Source: Pseudocercospora fijiensis CIRAD86
Lineage: Eukaryota; Ascomycota; Dothideomycetes; Mycosphaerellales; Mycosphaerellaceae
Direction of reading: 5' to 3'
Assembly: GCF_000340215.1 (NCBI RefSeq)
Contig: NW_006921539.1
Location: forward strand, 3,741,118-3,805,117
Length of the DNA: 64,000 bases
The notes beneath the pieces are model-generated. The model saw only the letters and a program-made list of their open reading frames with translations, did no database searches and had not been told where the DNA came from. Shown here piece by piece: positions 46,136-58,849 of this stretch (positions within the stretch are counted from its first letter, which is position 1; every line of letters starts with the position of its first letter). A program made the position numbers and the translations under genes.

Positions 46136-47911
46136 ACGCGGTCGGTGCAATTTTCGCGGCGGTAGCGAGTATAGGAGGGGAGAGTAAAATATATAGTTAG
46201 ATACGGGCGACGGTAAGGGTAGGACTATTTTTATTTTATTTCTACCGATTTAGGTACTACCGGAATCGCGATATCTTTAGATACGGCCGTTAATTACCTC
46301 TAAACTCTAGCTCGTTAATAGCCTTTAGGTATACGTCGCTAACTCCCTACTTCTATAATATCTTAGGTTGCTAGTCCGTATATCTAAAGCTAGCCTTATT
46401 CTACGCCTTCTCTAATATCTAGGGCCGATACTTGTTCTCCCTATCTTATATAGAGCGGAACGCAATATTATATTAGAGGCCTCGAGTGCCTTCTACTAGA
46501 AAATAGAACGGGCGGGCCTATTTACTAGGCAGGGTTAGATTAGTACTGGGTCCGCTAGTCGAGATATAGCTTAGCTACCTCGGGTCGAAGGTATAGAATA
46601 GCTATACCTTACCTACTAATTCGAAGGAAGGCGACCGCGGGTCGAGGATAGGGTATACGAGAAGCGGGAGGGGGTATTCGGCGAAGGGGTAGTCTTCTAT
46701 AGCGATAGTCTAGAAACGGAGCTCGCCCTAATATATCTATCCGAGCCTATAGAGGTTAGCACGAGATTAAAAATAGGCAATCCTTCCCGACGGGCTAACT
46801 TACGAATCTCTTTAGAGCCGGAATCTTACTATCTGCCTCTAAGAAGTTATAACGATCGAAGGGATAGGGAGAGCTATCGTCCTTTAGCTAAAAGGTAAGC
46901 TCGACTACGCTACCGTCTACTATTTCGTACTAGTACGTCTAGTTACTATTAGCTCTAGTTTCGACATCTATACGCGGCGCTAACACTTATAAACTTAGTG
47001 TCTAGTTTCGCGTTTATCCTTCTATTAACCGCTATTACGATCTCGTTAGCGTATATATCGTAGCGGCGGTTATCGCGGTGCGCTATATCCGGTTACCGGC
47101 CTATTCTACGGTTCTCCCTTAGGCGATCGAAGATAGGGCTAGTCTCCGGCTTAACGCCGTTATTCTCGTTACGGAGCGACTTAGCGACGAAGTTTAGCTC
47201 CTACTACTAAATAGCTATAAAATCGACGTCCTCCTAGTCTGCTATCGCGCGCGTTCTAATCGCTAATATAATAGTATCGGCGAAGGAAATCGAGGGGGAA
47301 ATAGTCGTACTAGACTACGCAAAGTATATAGAAGGGCGGCGGTCGATAGAATAACGGTTAATGTCCGTATCGCGCTCTAAGTTCGTATTAACAATCGCGT
47401 TAATATATTACTTTTAGATCGCGTTACGTATATAAACAAACAGGCAGCTACGTATACGCGGCGCGTATATTACTTCGAGATACACTTAGGACTAGGGGGT
47501 TTCGAAATAAAGGTCTTTAGAATTGCGCGATACTACCCGAACGAATATCGCTCTTTAAGAGCGCCGACTACGGGAAATCAAGCCGAAGAATACACTATCC
47601 GAGCTAGCGTATACGTACTATGTCGCTAATCTAGGCCTTTAATACCGAAATCGCCCTCCTAGAACGTATAGTCTTAACCGGCGCTTAGTCTATATATTCA
47701 ACCGCGATCTGCCTTCCTTTAGGCGTAGTAGGCACCGTTGTAGCTTCTTTACCTTCTTCTATATTAAAATCCTCTATATCCGCCGCCTACGATACTGTCT
47801 CTAGACATACCGGACTATCGTTTAGCGAGCTAATATCTTAGACGCTTAAAGGCGAGTTATAGGCGTCCTCGCCTAATACCTCTAATCGGCTGTTACTAAT
47901 ACTACTAGCTC

Positions 47912-48011
47912 NNNNNNNNNNNNNNNNNNNNNNNNNNNNNNNNNNNNNNNNNNNNNNNNNNNNNNNNNNNNNNNNNNNNNNNNNNNNNNNNNNNNNNNNN
48001 NNNNNNNNNNN
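47912..48011. other. Assembly gap (100 N)
   Basis: A fixed-length run of unknown bases inside the RIP block, as expected where repeats break an assembly. Confidence 0.99.
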
Positions 48012-49076
48012 CTAAATAGCCCCTAGCTATACACGCATCTCTCTTTAATAATCGGCGACTAGAGGATAGTACTCCCGGTAGGACCCGTATAGAGCAATCT
48101 ACTTAACGCCTAAGGAATCTAGCAGCTATCCTACTAGTCTCCTAACTTTAGGCGCTCTATAGGGTACCTATAGCCTTTCCGCGTCGAGAAATTGCGAGAT
48201 CGACACTACGTAAGATTAGATTACGCCGGTAAACGCAGAGCTTGCTTAGGATCGGTTAAAGAGGCGCCTATCTGCCGAGTACTCTCGCTCTCTCTCTCCC
48301 CTCTATACGAACTACCCTATACGAACCTACTATTCGTACTTAGTCCTCCTTTGTAATCTCGGCCGGCGAGTATCCTACTACTCTCGCAAACTATATACCC
48401 TAGATTTAATTAACTAGTTAGGGATAATTTGTCTAAACTAGATCTTAAGGGCTCGTATAGGAGTAGCATTCCGGGTAACCTTTATTTAATCTATATACTC
48501 CGCTAATACTACCTTAGGATCTAGGAATCTTCTAATCTACGGATTCTAATAATCTAACTAGCTCTGTTAAAGGAACTTCCTAGTATTAATTTCCGAATTA
48601 TTACGATTCGTAAGCAAGTACTAATCGTATAGGCCCTCCTAACTAGGGTCTCCGCTATCGATTCTTCGCGATTCGTCCTCCCTAGATCTTAGACTTCTTT
48701 CGTAATATCGAACATCTAGCTATTCTATCTATAAACAACTTAGGACTAGTAAGTATTAGAGGTAGGTAGGCTAATAGCCGCGGTCCCTCCTAACCGAGAT
48801 CCCTAATATCGACTCTTTACGATTCGTATACCTTATACCGCTCTAGGATCCTAATTTCCGAGGCGTACCTTAACGCTTATATTATCGACGATCTCTACGA
48901 GAAAACAACGGCTCGCTCTTAGAATTGTCCCTATCTCCGAGAGGTAGTATATAAGGACGCCTCGATATCGTCGGTCTACTAATAGTACGTCGTAATTACC
49001 TCGCTTTTCGTACGAAAGGCCGCGATTCTTCGAACTCTATAGTACGGCGTACTCGCTTAGCTCTTCCTTACCTAAA

Positions 49077-52000
49077 ATGTCTTCTCTATCTACTCTATCT
49101 TCTTTTAGATCTAAGCGCCCGATGCTTATACTACCGGATATAGAGAGCGCGAGGAAAGGTAAGAAGCGAGCGATACCTAGCTCTTTCGTACCGCCCGACT
49201 TTACGATTAACCTAATATCGGACGATAGTCTATCTAAGTTGCGGCGTTCGCGACGATAGCCGAAGCCGAAGCGGAGATCTAGTTCCCTATTACTAGTTAA
49301 AATGTCGACGGGGATAAACGTCGTATAAGACGATAATCCGTTCTAAACGATATCGTATAGAGATAAAGAGACGAAGTATAGAGCGGATATCTCCTAATCT
49401 TCCGCTAGGCTATCGTTTCCGTATAATCGTATTCCCGTTACCGGTCCCGCTCCTAGACTAGTAGTTAAACTGCGTTAATGTAAATTCTATTAGATCGTTA
49501 AACTAGTATCTAACTTCTAGAGGAAGAACGGACGATTCTATAGAGTCTGCACTCTAGTAGTATATTAGCGCGTAGGTTAGCATTCGAGCGATAACATTCC
49601 CTAACTTTAATAGAAAGCCTAACTTTCTGCCCGTAGCAACTACGATTCTAATACTATACGTTTATAGTTAGCGCACGACGACGCATCTACCGGACTATTA
49701 CCTAGGTTACGTCGAGCAAGTCCTATCGTTAACGATACGTTAGAGGCATTAGGGACGACGCGCGACCTCCCTAGCGCATTATCGCTATATACGTAAGGTA
49801 TTTTATCTAAAACGCTATCCGATCGTTCCCCCTTTCTTATATCTTTATCTGCTAAGCGTCCCTATACTCCGCCTACGTACGAGTTATATACTATCGACCC
49901 GTTACGTCTAATACTATCTCCTTTGTCGCATTCGGCGTAGAGTTTACCTACCGTTACAATTCCGAGCGTTAGTCGCAGGTCCGATTCTATATCTATATTA
50001 GTAAGCGGCGCTTCTAGCATCTATACTCTACTAAGTCCGACAGGTCGCGACTATAACTAGGACGATTAGTCTGTCTTACTTAGAGACACCGTTATATAGG
50101 ACGCTAAGAGGCAAGGTCCGACGCTACCGGATATAGAGGTTCCTAATAAATACGGTCTAGACGCTTTCGATAATTACTACGACTTCGGCGACCTTCTCGA
50201 TCCTTCTAGACCGATAGACGTTGAATTTACGGAGCCTTCCTATAACGCTAACTCTACGAGTTTAATTAAGAATAGTAGCTCTATCGCGCCTAGAGCTCCG
50301 TCGCTAGGGCCTATCTAACCGCTACTTCTACCGAGCCTTCCTTTTACCCCTAAAGTAATACCGACGGACACTACTACTGCCCCTACTAGTAGGGCTAGAG
50401 CTAGCGGTTCTAGTCCTTAGGTACGAGCTAGTTAGCCTTCTCTAGGGCGGATATCTTTTAAACGTCTAAACGATTATAATACCCTCCCTACGGCGGTCGC
50501 CGAGGCGTACCGTAGCCTAGGTCGATCGTAGGCTACTAACGCCGACCTCTTACGCCCGGAGAGGTCTACTCTTCCTAAGGCGTATATCTCGATACTATAC
50601 GAGGTAGTAATACTTAATATTAGCGACATAGTATATACCTGCTAATACTGTTAAGCTAAGTATTAGATCCGTAAAGCATCGAACGTCCGAGCAGATAGTA
50701 AACCGTCTTCTTCTACGGACAAGAACGGTATAGTGTTTATAACATATTGCGGTAGCGGCGCGGTAAAAGGTATGTTTCCGATCCCTAAACTACCTCCGTT
50801 ACTGCGGCGACTGCTTACTATAGACCTATCTAAGGACATAGAAGTAAGAACGTTCTAGGAGAACATTCGAGCCTATAATTGCCGCCTTATAATAACTTCG
50901 TTTATAGCTAAGCGTAATATACGGGTATTAGGGTATAGTTCGTTCTAGATCTACGGGGAAGCGTATTATTTAGGCGGCGGTCTCTTCGCTCCGACGGAAG
51001 ATCCCTAATACGCGCAGCTATACTTTTACGACCCCGTATATACTACTAAGAGGCGTATATAGAAATCCGGCGATCGTAGATATGCTAGCCGGAACTAGAA
51101 ATCTATACTATCGCCGCAGCTAGACTACGGCACTATAATCGCGTTATATAAGATAATTACGCAATATAACGCGCTATATTACAAGTTCGTCGCGGCTCGG
51201 GAAATGTTTATGTCCTCCTAAGGACCTAGGCGCCTCGTTCTTAAGGCTATAGACCTTAGTTTAGTCTACGAAGGTACATAGGACGCGCGTCGATATAACA
51301 AGCCGGTCGTAAACGAAGTAGCCGCCCTCTATCCGGATTACGATCCGGAAGCTATTAGCGGAATAAGGGATTTTATAGTAGTAGAGCGGTTAAGTACGGG
51401 AGAGGTGTCTACTACTCTATATCGTATAAATCGCTACTATCTATACTACTTCCCTATACATTACGTCCTCCTCTAGGCGGCTAGAACTCCTAGGTTTTCG
51501 TAGGAGAACTAGTTTCGTACGCGTAGTAGGAGGCACGTTACGCTTAGGGATTACTTTAGGTACATTTTACACTATCGACTAAACTAATTTCCTACTATCT
51601 TCTACGGTCGCCGGCTCCTATAACAATTATACGTCGACGTATATACCGTAGTAGACTTAAACGACCTGCTTTTCCTAGGCAACTATTAGAAAGAAGTGTA
51701 GGCGGATACGTACGACTTGAAACAACCGAAACAGCGTAGCACGCGCGCACTATTAGGCAATAAGAATAAATACGACATCTAACGAGAGTTGTCTCGATAG
51801 ATTAGCGAAGACCTACGTTACGATGTTCTTCGAACTAAGGCATAGTACGGGGAATGCGAGGGAAGCGTACGTTACGGTTTACTATAGTAGAACCGTTTAG
51901 TCGTCCCTACGAACGGGGCTCTATTATCCGATAGTATCCTATAAGCTCTACGAATAGTTCTCCCGTCCTCGTACGTCGGCGGCGATCGGTAGATTTTATA

Positions 52001-55000
52001 GTGCTACTAAGATTCTATAGCTATCGTCGGCTACTTCGGCGTCCCTACGTACTTTATTACGTTTACGGCTAACCCTAACTAGCCGGAGATTAAGCGTTAT
52101 TTGTTCGACTATTAGGACGCAATAGACCGCCCGGACATTACGATAAGGGTCTTTATTTAGAAAGCTAGGGAGTTTTTGTACGAGGTCTACTATAGGAACG
52201 TATTCGGTCGCTATATCGCGAGATGTTAGACGGTCGAATACTAGAAGCGTAGCCTCCCTTACCTTTACCTCTTGCTATAGATCGCGCCCTATTAAGCGCT
52301 AGATACTATATCTAAGATCGACAACTTTATCCGCGCTAAGCTTCCGAGCCTAGCCGAGGACCCGGATAGTAGCGTAACGAACTTAGTTAAGGAACATATA
52401 TATTATAGACCTTGTAGCGCGGGCTTTCTATACGTCCCGTATATATAGTTACCTCGACACTCCGAAGGGACGTATTCTAAGGGATTCCCTATAGAGTTCT
52501 CGGACGAGACGGTAGTAACTAACATCGCGTTTCTAAAATATCGTAGACGCCGTAACGGGAGGATATAGAACAAGAGGAGGAATCGCGCGTTCCTCTTCGA
52601 CAATCGTTATATCGTACCGTACAATCTATACCTACTAAAGCGGTTTAACGCCTATATTAACGTCGAGCAGGTCCGCTTATTACGGGCGATTAAATACATT
52701 AACAAGTACGTCTATAAGGGCGCCGACCGTACGACTACCTGCCTCGAGATTCCCGGTAACGAGATCGCTAACTACGTTAATATACGATATATTAGTCCTA
52801 CGATAGCGATATATAATATCTTAGGAGGCAAGCGCTATAAAGAATAGCCCGCGGTTATTCGACTAGACGTCTACCTACCGCGCCCTAGGGGTAATATCGT
52901 ATTTAACTATAACGCGACGATAGCGGACCTACGCGGCGATAGACGATAACGTACTACGCTCGTCGCGTAGTTTTAGTACAACGCGTTGCTACTAGACAAC
53001 GACGTGTCTTGCCGGCGCTTAACGTATCTTAAGTTTCTAAAACACTATACGCTATATAATAAAGCGTAGAAGAAACGTTCTAAGCGCGTAGTACACTCTA
53101 TCGCGCATTTTAACCCGCCCCTATATCTTAAAGGCGAGATACTATACTTAATTAAATTGCTCTATATCGTTTAGGGTACTAAATGTTTCCGCGACTTAAG
53201 GATATATAGCGGCACCGTATATAAGAGCTTTCGAGCGGCGGCGATTGTATCTAGTCTTACAAGATCGGAAGATAAATAGCTCGATACGTTCCGGGAGGCC
53301 GAGAAGATATATACCTCCCGACAATTGCGTCTTATATTCGTACTACTTATCCTAACGGATGCGATATCCGGAGCCGACTCTACGCGATAGTAGAGTCTTC
53401 TATAGAGGGATATATATAAAGATCTATATATCGAACTGCGGCGCGGAGGCTACGTAGGAAGGTATAAGGAGATAAATGCTACTACTAAAAGTTATAGTAA
53501 GTGGTAGCTGTATACCGAATTGGTTGCTAACGGATATAAGGTATCGGGCTATAGACTGCCGAGTCCCGATCCTTCGTAGGCGAAAATGCGTAGTAGCAAT
53601 AACGCTATCGCTTAAGAAGAAGCGTTAGTCGATATAGGAAACGAAGACGGGAACAAACTCTACGTATAACAAAACGCCTACCTTCTTAATAACGGTTAAA
53701 GGCGAGCCTTTACCGATATTACGAATAATATCGACTAGAATCCGTTAACGGCGCACTTTTTTATCTAAGGTCCGGGAGGCTACGGGAAGACGTTCCTATA
53801 CCGTATACTCGCAGCGACCTATAGAGTACGTAGCCTTATCGTGCTATATATCGCGTCTTTAGGTATCGCCGTATAGCTGCTTCCTAGTAGTCGTATAGCG
53901 CACTCCCGATTTAAACTTCCTTTAAGTAATACCGGGTAGTAGGACTGTCCTATTACGTAAGACATAATAGACGCTAAGCTAATCCGAAAGACTTATTTAG
54001 TTATTTAGGACGAAGCCGCGATATAGAATAGACGCGATATTATAGCTATACATCGACTCTTTTACAAGTTACGATTAGGTAGTAACGGCTAGGGTAACGA
54101 ACTATTCTTCGCGGGAGTCCCCGTTATATTCGGCGGCGACTAGGTATAGACTCTTCTAGTACTTCCCGAGTATAAGAAGTCTTCGAAGGAAGTAGACGTA
54201 ATAGCGATTACATTTAAAGCCTTCCTAATCTAGAATAAGATTAAGGTGCTCTATCTCTAGCAAAATATACGGCTCGTAGATAGCAATCCGCGGAACGTCG
54301 ACTTCTACCGCTAGACCCTCTATATTATATACGACGACGTGTTCGATCGATTTATTAAGCTACTAATATACGTCGGAAGAGTTTAGGACCTTAGCGAGCT
54401 TATCGATTTCGTCTTTCTAAGATAGGGTATTATTAAGGCTAAGTACGACCTAGTATTCTATCGTTCTCGAGCTATCCTTTATATAACGAACGATACCGCC
54501 TATAAGATTAACGAACGTATCGTAGACGACCTGCCGTACGGTACAATTCGCGAATATCGCTACGAGGATAAGATAGAGAAGTTGCCTAGCGATAAAGACT
54601 AGCCTCCGGAAATCTTAAGCCTTTTAAAATCTATCTAGAACACCGAGCTCTAGATTCCTTGCCTACGGATCCGGGTAGGTATACTAATAATAATTATACG
54701 GAACATCTACAAGACCGTAGGACTCGTAAACGGAACGCGGGTTATCGTCGTAAAAACACTCTAGTTCGGGGTTAAAGTTCGGAAACTGCTAGACGACGAT
54801 AATTAGGAAGTGTACTAGATACCGCGAATCTAGATATATTCGAATAAAGGCCTACTGTTTACCCTTAAGCGATATTAACTTCCGCTTCGACCTTGTTTCG
54901 TAATAACGATAAATAAATCTTAGGGTTAATCCCTAGTATATATCGGTATCGACCTTCGACGGCCCGCATTTAGCTACGGCTAACTCTTCGTAGCATTCTT

Positions 55001-56063
55001 ACGCGTTACGGACGTATATAACCTCCGCGTACTTATTAACGGAAAGTATGCTTTAACGTAGGGCGGCGACTCCCTAAATAAAGTATTTCGCTCGGCTCTA
55101 TTATATCTACCTAAGCGTCTCTACGACTTTATTTTTAAGGATAGAAGTCTGTTCGCAGGTATAACCTCGAACGTCCTATTACGCGGAGCGATATACGCTA
55201 TACCTACTAGCTCTACCGGACTAGCGCAGCAACCGCGACGCCCGTAGGGTATACTTAACTACGTGCCTCGAGCGTACGTTCCCGAAATCGCTAAACCGCC
55301 TACCGGTTCTACTCGAGACGCTATAGAACCCGAAGACGAGCCTAACTAGTATACTCGAAACTTTACGGGTCTAGACCGCGAAGTAGGTAGCGATAGCAGC
55401 CTTCCGCGTAGGATAGAAAGGGGTCCTAAGGCATTCGTGCTAGGTAACGACGAAGATAGGACGTTAGTCGATACTAGAGTCGGACGATAGCTAAGCTAGC
55501 GAGAAACTACGCTAACTATAGCACTAGCGAAAACTTCGCGCCGACCGTTATTCGTAGAACTTCCTAGATACTAACTAGACGACTCCTTAGTCTACCTCTA
55601 GAACTTAGCCCTAGGTCCTAGTAACGCCTAATAGATAATACAAGTTATAGGTAAAATAACACCTTCGAAGGAGATTGCGTAGGTAGATCTAACTAAGGCC
55701 TCGTCGATACTACCTACGCTAGTACTTATACCGATACCTCGTTCCGCATCTATAGCGCGTACAATCTAATAGATTTTTAAGGATACTACGCCTATTCTAG
55801 GTCCTTCGTTCTCTAGGAAGCGACTACCCGGACAACCCGTATTACTCTTAAAGCCTATATCCCGTACTTAAGTCTCTACTCCGACCTCGATACTATACGC
55901 TCTAACGCTACCTCGCACTCTAAGGCTAGGCGATATTGCTAAGGTAAAGGCTCCGGTTATCGTATATAAACAAGAAGCTAAGATCCTTAGTATACTTTAA
56001 GACGCAGATCTCGACTTCGATATAGAAGACTTTTAGGCTACGATTAGTAGTTATTCTCTATAA
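49077..56063 (+). pseudogene. Helitron Rep/helicase protein, RIP-inactivated
   Basis: One plus-strand frame of 2,329 codons runs from ATG 49077 to TAA 56061-56063. I checked the frame at 52056, 53769 and 56013 and found no shift. It is interrupted by many TAG/TAA codons, as RIP makes from Gln and Trp codons. Around 52030-52290 lies the Helitron Rep region: YFGVPTYFITFTANPN, then RPDITIRVF, NVFGRYIAR and a KRSLPYLYLLL block, where the usual PHxH histidines read Tyr. Around 53755-54140 is the Pif1-type helicase: GPGGYGKTFLYRILAATYR (Walker A; usual Thr reads Tyr), DEAA (Walker B) and GVPVIFGGD. Helitrons move as rolling-circle DNA transposons. The element ends (5' TC, 3' hairpin-CTRR) were not located. 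Confidence 0.88.
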
Positions 56064-56285
56064 TATATATATATAAAACTTCTCTATCCGTACTAGTATT
56101 TTTTTCTCTTTAGGTATAGAGTTTAGCTACCTAAATACGGTTAGCGTATTACTACTTCTCCGAGGCACCGAGAACCTTGTTATTTAGCCGCCTATCCCCT
56201 ATCTATATAAGCTAAGTTCCCGGCAGTTCTCTTAGTTATCCTCCTTTCTCTTCGGGTTCTCTACTATACTCCTAGCGCTAATATA

Positions 56286-57293
56286 ATGTCGAGCCTTAAT
56301 ATCGTACCTAAAGTAGGAAAGGATTACGCGCAACAGTTCGTATAAGCAGTAGTAGAAGTATATTAAAAAGGTGAAATTTAGGAAACTAGAACTACGGACT
56401 ACGCGCTAGTAAAGAAAATCGTAAGTAGTAAAGGGCGAGATCTAGTATTTCGAGAGGGCTATATACGTATACTAGGAGAAGGCGTAATATAGAAGGGTAC
56501 CGATAAGAGAGCGAGGCGAGCGGCGCTAGTCTATATCCTCGGCGTAGACGCTAGAAGTTGCGCTATACTAAACTATCCCTTTCCTTCGAAATATAGAACT
56601 TGCGAATCTAACCGTAGTTATTTTAAAGGGTGCCGTCATTCCTATAACCTAGCGCTAAAGCTACTATATAGTAATTGCGCTTATAGAGGAGATCCTAGGA
56701 GCTATACTAGCTATATAAACTATAACCGGAAGAGAGTAGTATTACTAGAATTCGAAGATAGCGGGCGGGCTTCGAAATCGAATACTCGACCTCTATCTAC
56801 GGAGCACGAATAGGAAGAGAGCACCCTAGAACATTAAGAGACTATCTCTACTAAGGATACTAGCTACTAGTAGGAATACGACTTTACCCCGGACGTATCT
56901 TAGAAAGCGGAAGAACTTAGGCGAAGTATAAGCGAAGTATAGCTCTAGTAACTCTTCGAGTTTCTAGCGGAATTGTTATATTCTAATTCTCCTACGTTTC
57001 CGACGTAGTATATTCGAGATATATATTACGAGAGTATTAACGAGATTGTAAGCGGTTATATACGGAAAACAGATAGTAAGCGAGCTCGTATAGGAGTCGT
57101 CGCGGTAGTAGAGTAGACTTAACTAGATTAGGTATATATTTTAAACCGACTACGATACGAATAGTAATAACGGCGGTAACGTACTAAGAAACGCGAGATT
57201 GAATATTACTAGCTTCGCCGACCGACATTGTAGGCCTAGTATATATCTATTATATAGGTAGACGAGATAAAAATAGGAACGAGAAGATTATAA
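56286..57293 (+). pseudogene. Second degraded ORF downstream of the Helitron protein
   Basis: Starting at ATG 56286, about 220 bases after the Rep/helicase stop, a plus-strand frame of about 336 codons reads as protein apart from TAG/TAA stops. I checked the frame near 57192 and it is unchanged. It begins MSSLNIVPKVGKDYAQQFV and contains a Cys-bearing segment around residues 100-135 (RTCESNRSYFKGCRHSY) that could be a degraded zinc finger. The family is unknown. Position and mutation pattern suggest an accessory ORF of the same element. The exact end is uncertain. Confidence 0.5.
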
Positions 57294-58290
57294 GTTACTT
57301 TATAGATTTCATTTTTTGCGAAGGGCTAACTAACCTCCGTAGAGTATATATATCGGTCCGCGCCCTATAGCGTAGATAGTATATCTTATCTTATTTCCTC
57401 TCGCTTTTTCTAACTTTCAACTTCTTAATTAGTATACTATTCTTAGATTATCGCGTTCTTCCGAGTAGCGGCGATATAGATTCCTATAGTAAATCGATTC
57501 CTAGGTCCTATCTAGACGAAAGAAGAGCTAGCGCCGAAGTCTTATATAAAGTCCGATACTAGGAGGGTAGCGTTCGACTACGCGTTAATAGTAGAGGTAC
57601 CTAGCGACTACTAGTACTTAATAGTCTTAGCGCCGTCTTAGAGGACAATAGTATAGTAGAAGGTTAGGCGGCGTACTACGCCGCTAACGAAACATACGAA
57701 GACTTCGCCTATAACGAGCTTTAAGGGTTAGTATATCTAGCAATATATATTTATAAACGAGACTTACTAGAGTCGCGACCCTCTTAGAGCTAGTCTTCTT
57801 AACTAAAACTCGCTTTATAGAGCGAGGGAGAGACTTGTTTAAGGACGTACCGGCGAGATCGATAACTTCCTTACCCTTAAATACTTAAGCTACTAATACT
57901 ATTAGCGACGCAGTTGTAAAGGTTTAGCGACAATATTAAACTTACTAGTAGCGCTCGAGATCTTACTCGGGGTTTCTATAGGGCTAGTATAGGGGGTAGG
58001 TATAGTATCTAGCTTAGTAAAGATAGAAAGGGAGTAGCAACGAGTCGTAGTAGTAGTAGTAGTAGTAGAAGTAGTAGTAAGTAGAAGAAGTTATTGTTAG
58101 AAAAGCGCGCGATCTATAAAGCGCGATTTGTAACGATTTCCGCCTTATTACCTAGCGCGGTACGGCTATACCCGCCGTAGAATCTTCTAGAATCTAGCTC
58201 ACCCTACCCCGCTCGTCGCCTTAGCCTTTACTTATAGCACTTCGTCCTTTACTTATAGCTCTTCGAGCTATATAAACACTAGTTAATTAT
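57294..58290. other. RIP-degraded tail of the repeat block
   Basis: TpA-rich, CpA-poor sequence without a recognisable domain. It may include the Helitron 3' end. Normal composition resumes near 58290-58310. Confidence 0.5.
58047..58079. repeat. (GTA)n microsatellite
   Basis: Seven perfect GTA units, one GAA interruption, then three more, inside the RIP block. Confidence 0.9.
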
Positions 58291-58299
58291 AGCATGTTA

Positions 58300-58737
58300 T
58301 TATCGGAAAGCGAAATAGGTCTCGGCTAAAGATTGGTTTGCATAGCCAGATCGACTAGTTGGTATGTGTATCTTTAGTAATAGAACTGTCATAACTCCCA
58401 TCGAACTCCAGCGTAGCCTCAGAACACCTTTGATCAGTTTATGATCAAAACTGCGGAGGATGTTCTCGTCGAGCTGGCTGCCTGAAATGCACTGCGCAAG
58501 AAATTGTGCCTCTGCCGGTAATGCCAGGATATCAAGTTTGCCATCAGCATCCCCAGAAATTCGCGCTCCAGCATCGGGCAGAGGATTGAGATGTCTTTGG
58601 AACTTGAGCGGAACATGTTGCAAGAGCAGAAAAGCAGGAGCTGACTCAGCTGAGGGCATGGGGCTGAACTCAAGCTTTGACCACCTCTCGGCAAAGACTG
58701 CCGCGCTGATCCCGGTCGCGTAACGCGCAAGGCAACT
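58300..58737 (-). pseudogene. Possible gene fragment at the repeat edge
   Basis: The minus strand is open for 146 codons from 58737 to a stop at 58300, with an internal ATG at 58659. It looks protein-like: ISAAVFAERWSKLEF, then PAFLLLQHVPLKFQ and LAQCISGSQLDENIL. Its last 20 or so codons run into the RIP block, so the original 3' end may have been lost to repeat insertion. Upstream, 58808-58740 has another frame that could be a preceding exon. The family is not recognised. Confidence 0.35.
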
Positions 58738-58849
58738 TCATTCGACAAGCTGTCCAAATGTTCAGGAAACAGCATTTGTGATCGAACAACATCGCAACGC
58801 TTCTGCAATCAAGTAAGGCTGTGCGAAAGCATCATCCAGTGCCTTCCAA

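Larger units (their letters stand above)
41700..48900. mobile_element. RIP-degraded repeat block, family not identified
   Basis: From about 41700 the sequence switches abruptly to CpA/TpG-depleted, TpA-rich, CpG-retaining sequence. Long stretches on both strands are protein-like apart from TAG/TAA stops (for example plus strand around 42640-43030), which points to former coding DNA. I could not match a known transposase, RT or helicase here. It contains tRNA-like pieces, a 129-bp tandem repeat and a gap. It may be one or several nested elements, or the 5' part of the Helitron to its right. Confidence 0.6.

Noticed and set aside
52403..52603. Minus-strand 66-codon ORF inside the Helitron
   Set aside because: Shadow of the plus-strand Rep/helicase frame.
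58434..58808. 124-codon minus-strand ORF near YIP4
   Set aside because: Overlaps another, more protein-like frame and starts without ATG; only a possible upstream exon.
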